DNA from: Candidatus Borrarchaeum yapensis
GTDB taxonomy: Archaea > Asgardarchaeota > Sifarchaeia > Borrarchaeales > Borrarchaeaceae
DNA: 64,000 bases
Reading direction: 5' to 3'
NCBI GenBank assembly: GCA_016840515.1
Contig: JAEOSF010000008.1
Location: 1 to 64,000 of the forward strand
The notes below the pieces were generated by a model, which saw only the letters and a list, made by a program, of their open reading frames with translations, did no database searches and was not told the DNA's origin. Of this stretch, positions 43,227 through 52,595 are shown in pieces. The number at the start of each line of letters is the position of its first letter. The stretch's first letter is position 1. Made by a program: the position numbers and the translations under genes.

Positions 43227-44264
43227 TTATTTGCCCATACTATTCTCTTCTACAAGTTTATCTTCTTCTTCTTCTATGAACTCATCGACTTCTTCAAGTT
43301 TTGCGATATTTATTCCTTCTGATAACAAAAGCGGCAAACCTAACGCCAGCATATATATGGACTTTATGACGCGATCAGTGAGGGGGACATGAAGTGCTAT
43401 ACGTGGAGAAAGTCCCGCAATAGTTAAAATAGCTACAAAGACTGCCTCATATGTCCCTAGATTTCCAGGAAGGAGTGGAACTGTGAAAGTTAAAAATCCA
43501 ATCGAACCTGCAAGTATCGTAGTTGGAAAAGACACATTCAGTTTTAAACCTATTATAAGGAGATAGAGCATCGAGCTTTCGATGACCCAGATCACAAATG
43601 AAAGAAATGCCATCATAATCAACTTAACAGGTCGTTTTGAGGCTATTTTAAAACCATTTTTAAAAGAGCTATGCAGAAATAACAAGTTTTCATAAAGTTC
43701 ATTGTGAATCGGCTTTATAATACGCGCAACTTTTTTGCCAAAAAAGAGTAGTACAAAAACTAATACAATAAGCCCGATGATGGCTACTAATCCTAAGACA
43801 AGAATAAGATATGTATTATCTGGAACTTGTCTTCGCTGCAATGTTACAATGAGGCTAATACATGTAATTATCAATAAGGCAATGAGATCAAAAATGTGCT
43901 CAATTGCGATTGCCGCGCTGTTAGCACCATAAGAGATTCCCTCGTTTTTCTTTGCTGAGTAAAGTCGTACCATCTCGCCAATTCTTAATGGCGTAATCCA
44001 GTTAACGAACCATGCGGCATGCATTGTTCGCCATGCAAATTTTATTGAAGTGTCAAATCCAGTTGCGGAGAGCAATTCTCTCCATCGGAATGATCGAAGG
44101 AAAAAACTGATAAACATGATCCCTAGGTACGCTATCGCAATTGTTACGGGAAAGTCTTTCAGAGCTAGATAATATTCTCTTGGGTTCACATAATAAATAA
44201 GTAATGCTAAAACTATAACTGCAAACACTGAAAAAATAACTATCCGCTTTGTAAACTTCGACAT
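43227..44264 (-). CDS. Flippase-like membrane protein (LPG synthase TM family)
   Basis: About 345 residues with eight hydrophobic helices. The motif RWRELLSATGFDTSIKFAWR, then NWITPLRIGEMVRLYSAKK, and the later PLLPGNLGTYEAVFVAIL, are the conserved parts of the UPF0104 / lysylphosphatidylglycerol-synthase membrane family. In archaea these often accompany lipid-linked sugar work, so a role in moving lipids or polyprenyl carriers is a fair guess. The start may be MSKFTK at 44264 or the ATG at 44309. The tail is acidic (VDEFIEEEEDKLVEE). Confidence 0.82.
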   Translation of the reverse strand: MSKFTKRIVIFSVFAVIVLALLIYYVNPREYYLALKDFPVTIAIAYLGIMFISFFLRSFRWRELLSATGFDTSIKFAWRTMHAAWFVNWITPLRIGEMVRLYSAKKNEGISYGANSAAIAIEHIFDLIALLIITCISLIVTLQRRQVPDNTYLILVLGLVAIIGLIVLVFVLLFFGKKVARIIKPIHNELYENLLFLHSSFKNGFKIASKRPVKLIMMAFLSFVIWVIESSMLYLLIIGLKLNVSFPTTILAGSIGFLTFTVPLLPGNLGTYEAVFVAILTIAGLSPRIALHVPLTDRVIKSIYMLALGLPLLLSEGINIAKLEEVDEFIEEEEDKLVEENSMGK

Positions 44265-44515
44265 AGTCCACCACTGATCCGATCGTAACTGCAGGTTTTT
44301 AGTGTGCATCTTTTGTAAACTTCAAAAATAATTAATGAGCATCAGAGAAAAAAGCACTTATTAAACCTTTTCTATAAATCCAAGACAAATTCAGGAAGAT
44401 TTTTGCAAATACGTTTCTACTTTTTAAATGGAAGAAAATTTAAGGCACCTTTCCATGAATTAAATAGGTGTCTAGAAAAAATCTAATTTGTCCGTAAACA
44501 AGGAGTACTGTCCTT

Positions 44516-45205
44516 ATGGGGTTGACTAGATGTATTAGTACCGCTAAAGAGGAACTCAACGCAGCAACTGCAAAACTTGAATCAGGAAATCACGCAGAAG
44601 GAGCCTTATATCTTACTAATCTATTTAATACACTTGAGAACTGCCTTAAAAAAGCAAAGCTACTTGGTGATGAAAAAGAAGAACTTCTTATGCGTGCAGA
44701 TGTCTTAGAACTATTATTTAATGGATTTAAATTATCAACGAATTTTGTAGATGACGAAGAGTTCAATGAGTTTTTAATGAGTGAAGATTTAAAGATTCCA
44801 AAAATTAAGCAGTCATTTGAGAACAATGAACTAGAGATCGGGCAATTATTTGTTTCAAAACTTACGAAACAAATTTTTCAATTAATGCCGAAAGTAAAGA
44901 GTTCTCTTTATCTAGCTCAAGAGAAAATCGCCAAAGGAGACTTACTTGAAGCATTGGAAAGTAAAAATCCACTTCCAATATTTAGCGATTCATTGTCTTG
45001 TCCACACTCATTTTGTAATTCATTAATGGACATTGATTTATTTATTGCAAGATCAAAACATGGTCAATATTCTCTACGGATTAAAAAAGAATGCTATTCT
45101 TGCGATTTTAAAGAAAGCACTATAATTAGAGTGCCTAAACGAATCATAGAAGATTTTTATTACGAAAAAAGAAGTAGCAAGACACTAATTGATCTTTTAA
45201 GTTAA
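44516..45205 (+). CDS. Unrecognised helical protein with a C-terminal cysteine patch
   Basis: I do not recognise this gene. The first 150 of 229 residues are predicted helical with repeated amphipathic stretches (TAKEELNAATAKLESGNHAE). The C-terminal part holds CPHSFCNSLMDIDLF and CYSCDFKESTIIRVP, so four cysteines and a histidine could form a metal site. No membrane segments. It converges with the next gene, stop codon to stop codon with no gap. Confidence 0.65.
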   Translation: MGLTRCISTAKEELNAATAKLESGNHAEGALYLTNLFNTLENCLKKAKLLGDEKEELLMRADVLELLFNGFKLSTNFVDDEEFNEFLMSEDLKIPKIKQSFENNELEIGQLFVSKLTKQIFQLMPKVKSSLYLAQEKIAKGDLLEALESKNPLPIFSDSLSCPHSFCNSLMDIDLFIARSKHGQYSLRIKKECYSCDFKESTIIRVPKRIIEDFYYEKRSSKTLIDLLS

Positions 45206-46618
45206 TTAGGCCATATGAAGGATATTTGCTAACTCTACTGCTAAATTCTCTCGTTTAAAGATGTTTAAGAGAATTTCCTCATGAATTTTTAGTTGTATAA
45301 TGGCAATTTCTTCGATATTAGAGTGGATTCGTAAATCCTCTATTATTTTGTCTTTGTCAGTTGAATAGGTAAGCTGAAAGGTCGATTTAAGATTTTTTGT
45401 TAATGAATCAGCGTCTAGAATTTCGTTAATATATTCTACGATTAAATCAGCGCCTTCCTGAGAGTGACTTTTAAGAATAAGAAGTATGCATTCTCCAAAG
45501 CGTTCTACACATTCTTTTATGAACTTCTGCATTTTCTCAATGAAAGAATTACAGGTCGTTTCAATATATCCTTTGAGATCTTTTTTCTCATTGTAGCTAT
45601 CAAGGATTTCAGGAGACCATATATTCTGAAGCGTTTCAATAAGAACATAGGGAAGTTGTTTTTCATCATGCAAGAAGATTTCCTTCGTTATCTCATCAGC
45701 AAGTTTATAAAGTTCATCGACAGAGATTTCAAATATTTTTCTGGCATTTCCTCTGTATTGCGCTTCTAAGGCTGGAGAATATATTGTAATCAGAATCGGA
45801 ATCGTTCCTTTGACGTGTTTTATGAATAATTCTTCTTTTACGGTATGTTTTTGCCATGTTTCTTCTCTTTCAATGTAATATACATCACTAAAAATTAGAC
45901 GGTCAAAAATGGGCTGTTTTGGATATTCTGATACAAGATTATCAGCACCAACATATGTAACTGCATCAACTTTAAGTCCCTTAAAAGGTGCGTCCAGTAA
46001 TTCTACAGAAATACTTACTCTGTTGTAGAGATATCCTTCTCCTTCGATTCTGTCCAATTCAACAAATTTATTTGGTGGCACATCAAAATATATTTCCCCT
46101 AGAACAAAACCTTCCCGAGGTATAATGAACGGAAATGATAAACCAGGTGGCCAGATACGTACAAAATCATCTAATTTTGCTCGTAAGAAATGATATTCTT
46201 CTAATACATAATGCCTAGAACCTGGTAGTACTAAGAACGGATATTTAGAGTTTGTAAAGTCCCAGAATGCACTTAGGAATGTTCCATAGGTGAAAAGATT
46301 TGTTTGTGGTGATTCTAATGTCACCCAATCATTTTCAGTTATTTCCAGCATGTTTTTCAATTTCTTGCTTAGAAGTATGCACTTATTACTTTCAAAAAAT
46401 CTTACTAAATCCGCTAGCTCTTTAATTTCTGAAAAAATAGCATTACTTATTGAAACTGCTCTTACAATAACGGATTTATTTTTATTAGGGTTTTTTACAA
46501 GAAGCAAATTGCGTTCTTTCAATTGTTTCTTGTTATTCTCTCCAATAATTGCAAGTCGTGTAGATTTTAACCAGTCTGGAAGCCATTCTACTTTCAACTT
46601 GAGTGATAATTGGCTCAC
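45206..46618 (-). CDS. Unrecognised protein, possible double-psi beta-barrel start
   Basis: 470 residues, no recognised family. Residues about 50-105 (KSVIVRAVSISNAIF, then CILLSKKLKNMLEITENDW and VTLES) look like the N-terminal double-psi barrel of Cdc48-type proteins, where LSKxLxxxLxIxxGDxV patterns recur. The middle part is rich in beta strands and aromatic residues. The C-terminal half is helical with many charged residues. No ATPase motif and no membrane segment are visible. The barrel call is an inference from pattern only. Confidence 0.6.
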   Translation of the reverse strand: MSQLSLKLKVEWLPDWLKSTRLAIIGENNKKQLKERNLLLVKNPNKNKSVIVRAVSISNAIFSEIKELADLVRFFESNKCILLSKKLKNMLEITENDWVTLESPQTNLFTYGTFLSAFWDFTNSKYPFLVLPGSRHYVLEEYHFLRAKLDDFVRIWPPGLSFPFIIPREGFVLGEIYFDVPPNKFVELDRIEGEGYLYNRVSISVELLDAPFKGLKVDAVTYVGADNLVSEYPKQPIFDRLIFSDVYYIEREETWQKHTVKEELFIKHVKGTIPILITIYSPALEAQYRGNARKIFEISVDELYKLADEITKEIFLHDEKQLPYVLIETLQNIWSPEILDSYNEKKDLKGYIETTCNSFIEKMQKFIKECVERFGECILLILKSHSQEGADLIVEYINEILDADSLTKNLKSTFQLTYSTDKDKIIEDLRIHSNIEEIAIIQLKIHEEILLNIFKRENLAVELANILHMA

Positions 46619-46665
46619 TCTCTACAAATTTTGAAATACTCTTATTGCAATAAAAAAAGAATAGT

Positions 46666-46944
46666 CTATGATATTTGAGCAATCATTGTGGTTGTAGTTT
46701 TAATTGCCTTTAAAGCCCTTATTTTTTCAGAAATGACCCTTTTAATGGTTTCCATATCACGGGCTTCAATTTTGGCGACAATATCATATACTCCATACGC
46801 CAAGTAAGCCTCTTTTACTTCCTCGATATTTTTTAATGTTGCAACAACGCTCTCTTCAGCACCTATCTCAGTATTAATTAAAACAAAGGCTAATGCCACT
46901 CCATATTCCTCCTGGCCTGGAATAACTCCTCCTTCTTTTTCCAC
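46666..46944 (-). CDS. Stand-alone Lrp/AsnC effector-binding domain
   Basis: 92-residue protein consisting only of a RAM domain: VALAFVLINTEIGAEESVVA, EEVKEAYLAYGVYDIVAKIE and IRALKAIKTTTTMIAQ. It has no DNA-binding helix-turn-helix. Stand-alone forms are common in archaea and may bind amino acids or pair with full-length Lrp proteins. The gene is downstream of the Mrp gene on the same strand, about 110 bases away. Confidence 0.88.
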   Translation of the reverse strand: MEKEGGVIPGQEEYGVALAFVLINTEIGAEESVVATLKNIEEVKEAYLAYGVYDIVAKIEARDMETIKRVISEKIRALKAIKTTTTMIAQIS

Positions 46945-47051
46945 AATTTAAAAGAAAGATAGTTAAAGTCAGTCAAATAAAGCATTTTGCAATTTTCACG
47001 TATTTAAAACTATATGGAAAAAGTTGTAATCTGTTACACCTGAAACAAATT

Positions 47052-47927
47052 TTAGGTTTTTGCTTGTTTTTCTTTAGAAGTGAGAATCGAAAGTATTTTT
47101 TTAGTCACTTTTTCGAATTCTTTAGCTGTTGGGCTATCAAGATAATTCAATATAAACGGTTTCTGGTCCTCTTTTATAGATCGGCTAATATTTGGATCAA
47201 ATGGCAGGCGTCCTAAGAAAGGCACATCAAATTCGTTTGCCAATTTTTCCCCGATACTCTCTCCAAATGGCTCAATAAGCTCTTCACAGTGTGGGCATTT
47301 CATATAACTCATGTTCTCTATAATACCTAGAATCTCTATTTCAAGTATCTTTCCAAAATTGATCGCTTTTTTAACATCTAATTCGCTAAGAGGGTCTGGG
47401 GCGGTCACAATGACAATTCCATCTAATGAAGGTACGTCTTGTAAGAATGTAAGTATTTCATCACCGGTGCCTGGAGGGCAATCAGCGATTAGAATATCTC
47501 TTCTTCCCCAGTCAGTTGCCTGAAGTATGCTGGAAATATAACTGGTCTTAAGTGGACCACGAAGAACTATAGGATCCTCATCTTTAGTCATATAATACAT
47601 CGACATCACGGCAAGTCGGGGAAAAACAATCGCTGGATAAATCACATTCTTCTCTTCATCAACACGAGGGATTACCTTAGAAAGTCCCAATGCCTTAGGA
47701 ACGTTTGGTCCATGAATATCAACATCAAGTAGAGCGACATCCATACCATAAAATGCCACAAAAGCCGCAGCAAGGTTAACTGCCACCGTAGTCTTACCAA
47801 CTCCTCCCTTGTTACTGAGTATAGCGATTTTGTGGTCAACAAATTTTAATCTGTTTTCAATTTCAGCTTTGACCTTCTCAAAAGCGGATTCTACCTGTTC
47901 TTCTTCTTTATTACTCATAAGAGTCAC
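47052..47927 (-). CDS. Mrp/NBP35-family Fe-S cluster carrier ATPase
   Basis: 291-residue P-loop protein that carries or transfers iron-sulfur clusters. The deviant Walker A is SNKGGVGKTT (38-47), then LLDVDIHGPNVPKALGL and LIADCPPGTGDEIL. The cluster-binding pair is CPHC in the stretch NMSYMKCPHCEELIEPFGES. Length and motif order match the ApbC/Mrp group. The two redox modules at 52-59 kb would be clients of such a carrier. Confidence 0.93.
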   Translation of the reverse strand: MTLMSNKEEEQVESAFEKVKAEIENRLKFVDHKIAILSNKGGVGKTTVAVNLAAAFVAFYGMDVALLDVDIHGPNVPKALGLSKVIPRVDEEKNVIYPAIVFPRLAVMSMYYMTKDEDPIVLRGPLKTSYISSILQATDWGRRDILIADCPPGTGDEILTFLQDVPSLDGIVIVTAPDPLSELDVKKAINFGKILEIEILGIIENMSYMKCPHCEELIEPFGESIGEKLANEFDVPFLGRLPFDPNISRSIKEDQKPFILNYLDSPTAKEFEKVTKKILSILTSKEKQAKT

Positions 47928-48048
47928 CCATCAGCATAAATCCTGTTTTATTAACTAATGCTTTTAGAATTTTAAGATTATCTTTCAAAATGTAAGTTTT
48001 TTAAAAAAAATTTAGTTGTACTAGAATTTACAACAAAAAATAGATTAT

Positions 48049-48876
48049 TCACTCATCAAGTATGGCTTCTATTTGTTGACTTTCTTCAAAAAGATAATCT
48101 GCGAACTCCTTCCAGAGGGCACTAAAGTTCTGATTATCTGACCATGTAGCTATCATACCTAAGCCGATTTCCTGTGAAAGAATTGCATAGGAACCTTGAA
48201 GAGTCTCCTTTCCATCAACAACTAAAAAAATCGTGCCGAGACGTCCTTCACGTTCGAGTAGCCGAACTTCAGCCATATCTGTAAGTTCTTTCAATACATC
48301 TTTTTCGTATTTATCATCTATTCCATGTGCGTACGTAATAATCTTAATTATTAAATCAATTTTGTTATCTTTTAGGAGCTTATTTTTGCGACTTTTAATT
48401 GCTTCTACAACTCGTGCAACTTTTAAGTCATAAAGAGTATCCGTTGCAAGTATTATTTCATCTGTAGCTCCTAAGATCATTTTGACTAGCTTTGTATATA
48501 CAGTTGATGTGCCTCTAAGTACCCAAATTGATTTTGATTGGTGTTGTTCTGAACTCCGTTCAAAAAGAGGGATTAAGAAATCATTAGCTATACCTGTAGC
48601 TTGGTTGTATTTAATACTCATTTCTCTTATGAAAAAATCTGGATTATTTGGACGATATATATTCGCTCCTTTGCCAGATCCTCCTACAAATACTAAACCT
48701 TGCTCTTCTAATTCCTTTAGAACACTATAAACTTTGTTCTGGGGAACTTTGCTTGCCAAATAGATTTCTGAGGCTGATGCCTGCCCATAACCAACGAGTG
48801 CAATATATACTTTCGCCTGATACTCCGATAATCCTAAAAGTTTCAAAGAATCGACGATTTCGGGACTTACTGCCAT
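48049..48876 (-). CDS. TrmB-family transcription regulator
   Basis: About 275 residues. The N-terminal winged helix reads SLKLLGLSEYQAKVYIALVG followed by SEIYLASKVPQNKVYSVLKE, the usual TrmB form. A C-terminal sensing domain follows, with REMSIKYNQATGIANDFL. It may sense sugars or other small molecules; the ligand is unknown. Starts at 48891 or 48876 are possible. It is divergent from the TFB gene, and the space between them is full of GTACCA half-sites. Confidence 0.85.
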   Translation of the reverse strand: MAVSPEIVDSLKLLGLSEYQAKVYIALVGYGQASASEIYLASKVPQNKVYSVLKELEEQGLVFVGGSGKGANIYRPNNPDFFIREMSIKYNQATGIANDFLIPLFERSSEQHQSKSIWVLRGTSTVYTKLVKMILGATDEIILATDTLYDLKVARVVEAIKSRKNKLLKDNKIDLIIKIITYAHGIDDKYEKDVLKELTDMAEVRLLEREGRLGTIFLVVDGKETLQGSYAILSQEIGLGMIATWSDNQNFSALWKEFADYLFEESQQIEAILDE

Positions 48877-49033
48877 TTCAACACACTTCACTCATCTACT
48901 ACAACAGTCGTTATAATAAAGGACGATTTGAGTTAAATTATTTTCTGATATGCATTAACATCTAGTTTTCTTTTGGAGGTATATATTCATTGTGGAGGGA
49001 TTTACTAGAAAGTATATATATGAGGACCATCAT

Positions 49034-49092
49034 AGTAGTACCAAGTATAGTACCATAATGGTGGTACTATATATTGCCAACTCAGATGGTAC
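49034..49092. promoter_or_regulatory. GTACCA inverted repeats between TrmB-type regulator and TFB
   Basis: TATAGTACCA and TGGTACTATA form a perfect inverted repeat with 10-base arms and a 6-base centre (49046-49071). More half-sites lie at 49037-49043 (GTACCA) and 49087-49092 (TGGTAC), and another at 49171-49176 (GTACCA) before the TFB start. This is a likely binding region for a regulator acting on one or both divergent genes, the TrmB-type protein being the nearest candidate. Confidence 0.55.
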
Positions 49093-49202
49093 GTACTAAA
49101 AAATCATTTAAATCTTTCAAAATCTGAAATGAATCAGTAAGAGTGCCTTAAAGTTGGTAATTAAAAACAAGTACCACCAAAACATGTTGAGGTTCAACCT
49201 GA

Positions 49203-50132
49203 ATGAATGTAAATGAAATGTATTCGGAAATTCAACTCATTTCAATACAAACATGTCCGGAATGCAACGGCGGTCACATCGTAAGTGATTATGCGTGTGG
49301 GACTCTAGTATGCGCCACATGTGGGCTTGTGATATCCGATAATTATGTGCTAGACGAACAACCCGAGTGGAGAGCTTTTTCTAAGGAAGAATATAACAAA
49401 AAAAGCCGTGTTGGAGACCCACTTTCTCCTTTAAAGATTGATTACGGTCTTGGTACAACGATAGATAAAAGAAATCAAGATGGATATGGAAATTTGCTTA
49501 CACCTCGTAATGCACATCGAATTAATCGTCTTCGTTGGTTACATGATAGAAATCATCGATCTGTTACAAGAAATCTTTCAAAAGCTTTAGCGGAATTAAA
49601 GCGCCTTTCATCTCAATTAGGTCTCCCAATGTCGGTTCGAAATGAGGCTGCTATCATCTACCGAAAGGCTTTACGCAAAAGACTAATTCGTGGTCGTTCA
49701 ATTGATGGAATGGTAGCAGCTTCCTTATATTTAGTAAGCAGATCGCATGGACTACCGAGAACTTTAAGAGAAATTGCATCCACTTCACGACTTGATAAGA
49801 AAGAAATTGCACGTTGCTATCGTGTTTTATGCAATGAACTTCACTTGAAATTACCTCCTACTGATGCTACAAGTATGGTTCCAAGACTTGCAAATGACCT
49901 AGGGCTTTCTAGTTCCGTACAATGTAAGGCAATTGAAATTCTTAAAGAGGCTGAGCGTTTAAAAATCAGTATTGGAAAGAACCCAATGAGTTTAGCTGCA
50001 GCGGCGCTCTATATAGCGGCAATAGAGTTCGGTGAACGTCGTACTCAGCAAGAAGTGGCGGAGGTCGCGCAAACGACTGAAGTCACACTGCGGAATCGCT
50101 ATAAAGAGATTAAACGTGAACTTAGACTCTAA
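49203..50132 (+). CDS. tfb: Transcription initiation factor TFB
   Basis: 309-residue homologue of TFIIB that recruits RNA polymerase to TBP-bound promoters. The zinc ribbon uses C18, C21, C37 and C40 (CPEC, CATC). The B-reader region has EQPEWRAFSKEEYNKKSRVG. Two cyclin folds follow (VASSLYLVSRSHGLPRTL-like and AAAALYIAAIEFGERRTQ). Only one TFB is in the window. Its promoter region carries the GTACCA repeats, so TFB level may be regulated. Confidence 0.95.
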   Translation: MNVNEMYSEIQLISIQTCPECNGGHIVSDYACGTLVCATCGLVISDNYVLDEQPEWRAFSKEEYNKKSRVGDPLSPLKIDYGLGTTIDKRNQDGYGNLLTPRNAHRINRLRWLHDRNHRSVTRNLSKALAELKRLSSQLGLPMSVRNEAAIIYRKALRKRLIRGRSIDGMVAASLYLVSRSHGLPRTLREIASTSRLDKKEIARCYRVLCNELHLKLPPTDATSMVPRLANDLGLSSSVQCKAIEILKEAERLKISIGKNPMSLAAAALYIAAIEFGERRTQQEVAEVAQTTEVTLRNRYKEIKRELRL

Positions 50133-50400
50133 CAGTTCAACGGTTACTCACGATACTTTGGTGATATTAAAGATGGAAGAAGACCTGTATGCATTTAATA
50201 TTTGTAGAAAATGTAAAAGAAAAGACTGGATACCTTTCTCACAAGAAGACATCGAGGCTGCTAGAACGAATGGAGGTTTATTTATAAAGGTATTAGATCA
50301 TGGCGATCATATTATCACCCTGAAAATTGATGCTAATGGAGCTGTACGTCGAGAATATATTCGTGCAGAAATTCTGAATTCTCAGCCAATTATTTCTTAA
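50116..50400 (+). CDS. Small cysteine-containing protein after TFB
   Basis: Likely 94 residues from GTG 50116, overlapping the end of tfb by 17 bases; GTG 50161 or ATG 50173 would give shorter forms. A CRKCK motif is the only cysteine pair. The rest, WIPFSQEDIEAARTNGGLF then IKVLDHGDHIITLKIDANG, looks like a small alpha/beta fold. I do not recognise a family. The overlap suggests translation coupled to TFB. Confidence 0.6.
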   Translation: MNLDSNSSTVTHDTLVILKMEEDLYAFNICRKCKRKDWIPFSQEDIEAARTNGGLFIKVLDHGDHIITLKIDANGAVRREYIRAEILNSQPIIS

Positions 50401-50577
50401 AGTTAAATCTTTTTTCTTAAATTCTTTTTTTATTTTAAAGTTGTTGAGACCCTACAACAGCTTAAGTATTCGTTGTTATAACTGTGACTTACAAAACTTT
50501 CATGAATTAACATCGCTAAAGGAGTTAAACCTTGTACATAATGATTATTTAGGCTCTTTTTAACTGGAGAGAACGGA

Positions 50578-51081
50578 ATGATCAATCTGCATTGCAAACT
50601 TCTTATTATCACATTTGACGAAATTGATATTTTGCAGGAAATAAAACGTCGCGTTAAAGAGTATCTGGGATGCGATGTTGTTGATACGAAAACCATTAGT
50701 TATCCAAAAGCAAGAATGAGATTTGTTCAATTAAACGCATCAGATTTCTTACCTACTCTTGTTTGCTTAAAAAACGCCTATGATTTTGTTTTGGGGATCG
50801 TTAAAGCGGATTTGTATTTACCTCACCTGAATTTCGTATTAGGAGTAGCGCATCCTCAAGAATCAGTGTGTATTATCTCATTAGCCCGTTTGCGATCTTC
50901 CGATAGGCAACAATATATTGGCCGTGCTGTGAAAGAGGCAATACATGAGTTAGGACATCTTTTTGGCTTAGAGCATTGTAATAATCCTAAATGCGTAATG
51001 CGCTTTTCTAACATGGTAGCTGAGACAGATTTTAAAGATGAAAAATATTGTGAGAAATGTTTGCAATTACTGAGAAAATAA
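50578..51081 (+). CDS. amzA: Archaemetzincin-type metalloprotease
   Basis: 167-residue zinc protease. The active site is HELGHLFGLEH (123-133), where H123, H127 and H133 bind zinc and E124 is the base. The family's second, structural zinc site uses C134, C139, C158 and C161 (HCNNPKC and CEKC). Its substrate is not known in the family. Length is normal for archaemetzincin. It is downstream of TFB on the same strand but separated by about 180 bases. Confidence 0.92.
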   Translation: MINLHCKLLIITFDEIDILQEIKRRVKEYLGCDVVDTKTISYPKARMRFVQLNASDFLPTLVCLKNAYDFVLGIVKADLYLPHLNFVLGVAHPQESVCIISLARLRSSDRQQYIGRAVKEAIHELGHLFGLEHCNNPKCVMRFSNMVAETDFKDEKYCEKCLQLLRK

Positions 51082-51249
51082 GCACTCCTTTGTTGCTTTA
51101 AATGCAAAACAAGTTTTGAAAGATCTTGTTATCTCTTACAATGTTTAAGATGATTTTTACGTGTTTTTTATTAAATAGTCTATAACAAAAACGTTTCAAA
51201 TACAAAAAATATAATAACAATAACTACAACTTTAACTAGGAGGTTTTTT

Positions 51250-51819
51250 ATGACACAACAACTAAAGGTTAAACTTCCTGGGACATTATATTACATAGAT
51301 CTGACCATGAATCCTGCAACAAATACTGGAAAGGTTACTTTAGAACGAAAAGCAGTTGAAGCTCAAAAAACTCTTTCTGATTTAAACCCACATTCAATTC
51401 AAGGTGTTTTATTAGACTTATTAGACGCCCAAGGATTAAACCCTAATCCTCGGTTAATTTCACGCTTGCTTGAAGATCTTACAGAACCTGAGAAGGCAGA
51501 AGTAGTTGAAAGAGTTGAAGAATCCAAAGTAATTGAGGAGGTTAAACCCGTTCCTACAATAACTGCCCGGGAAACAGTAGTCCCTGAAATGCCTCCTGTT
51601 GTTGAAATGAAAGCAGAAGCCCCCACAAAAGTTGATACAGCAGTTAATGCTCCTCTATTGAAATTCAAAGATGTTCTAGCAGCAGCAACTTTTCAAATGT
51701 CGCAACTTGATTCACTTCTGAAAGAATCATCAAATACTGAAGTTGAATCTGCGATGAAATCGCTTCAAAATTTGCTGACGCAAGCCAAAAGCATCATAGA
51801 CGAAATAATTACTAGATAA
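51250..51819 (+). CDS. Unrecognised protein with disordered middle and coiled-coil end
   Basis: 189 residues. The N terminus is compact (LKVKLPGTLYYIDLTMNPAT). A Pro/Val/Glu-rich middle (EEVKPVPTITARETVVPEMP, then PVVEMKAEAPTK) is likely disordered. The C terminus is a helix suited to a coiled coil (MSQLDSLLKESSNTEVESAM). A strong ribosome-binding site AGGAGG precedes ATG 51250. No membrane segment, no recognised family. Composition suggests an adaptor or assembly role but this is a guess. Confidence 0.65.
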   Translation: MTQQLKVKLPGTLYYIDLTMNPATNTGKVTLERKAVEAQKTLSDLNPHSIQGVLLDLLDAQGLNPNPRLISRLLEDLTEPEKAEVVERVEESKVIEEVKPVPTITARETVVPEMPPVVEMKAEAPTKVDTAVNAPLLKFKDVLAAATFQMSQLDSLLKESSNTEVESAMKSLQNLLTQAKSIIDEIITR

Positions 51820-51859
51820 AGCAAGTTGCCATCTAGTTGCTCGGTATAAAAAAACTGAG

Positions 51860-52522
51860 CTAAATAATTCTTTTTAGCAACTCTTCAGGTGTAGCTTTGA
51901 TAGATTGAATGGCTTGTTCATTGTTCAATCCCGCTCCAACAGCTACCTTCCAAGCAGTTTCTTGAGAGATCAAATCGCCTGGTTCGTGTGCATCTGTACA
52001 AACAATGAGTTTTACTGCATTTTTTGCTAACCTGGCAATATGTCCATTTGTTAGACAATGTCCCCTTCTTGAGGTTAGTTCAAACGCTATATCGTTTTTA
52101 GAGGCAATTTCGCAAACCTCGTCTGTAATTAGCCCGGGATGTGTTAAGATGTCGATGTCTGCATTAACCGCGGCCAAATTTGTACCTTCTTCGACAGGTT
52201 CAGCCAGCGTCTCACCATGAACTAAGATTAATTTTGCCCCATACTCACGTGCTTTCTTTGCTAATTTAGAAATACTTTTCGCCGGCACCATAGTTAACTC
52301 GGCACCAGGAATCACGGTGATATCCCAGTATTTCATTAATTCTTCAGAAACTTGAACAATACGGGGTAATACATGATCTAAAGTGGATATATCTACATGA
52401 TCGGTAATAGCAATCGCTTTATGATTCATGACTTTAGCCAAACGAACTAATTCACTTGGCAGAAGTACTCCGTCGCTGAAAATCGTGTGAGCGTGCAATT
52501 CAATTCGTTCTCCAAATTTCAT
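51860..52522 (-). CDS. PHP-domain phosphoesterase
   Basis: 220-residue metal-dependent phosphoesterase. The PHP motifs are ELHAHTIFSDG, AITDHVD, PGAELTMVP and, near the end, IVCTDAHEPGDL. All histidine and aspartate metal ligands expected for the family are visible. The family includes histidinol phosphatases and polymerase-linked phosphoesterases; this stand-alone form most resembles the archaeal histidinol-phosphatase-like group. Substrate unknown. Confidence 0.88.
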   Translation of the reverse strand: MKFGERIELHAHTIFSDGVLLPSELVRLAKVMNHKAIAITDHVDISTLDHVLPRIVQVSEELMKYWDITVIPGAELTMVPAKSISKLAKKAREYGAKLILVHGETLAEPVEEGTNLAAVNADIDILTHPGLITDEVCEIASKNDIAFELTSRRGHCLTNGHIARLAKNAVKLIVCTDAHEPGDLISQETAWKVAVGAGLNNEQAIQSIKATPEELLKRII

Positions 52523-52595
52523 ACCAGTATCCTCCTTAATTTACGCTAACTAGATGATACTCAAATTATCCGTGTCCTCTCTTAATTTCGATGTT

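Noticed and set aside
50032..50115. Longer N terminus for the small gene after TFB
   Set aside because: It would overlap TFB by 100 bases in another frame; GTG 50116 or later starts need much less overlap.
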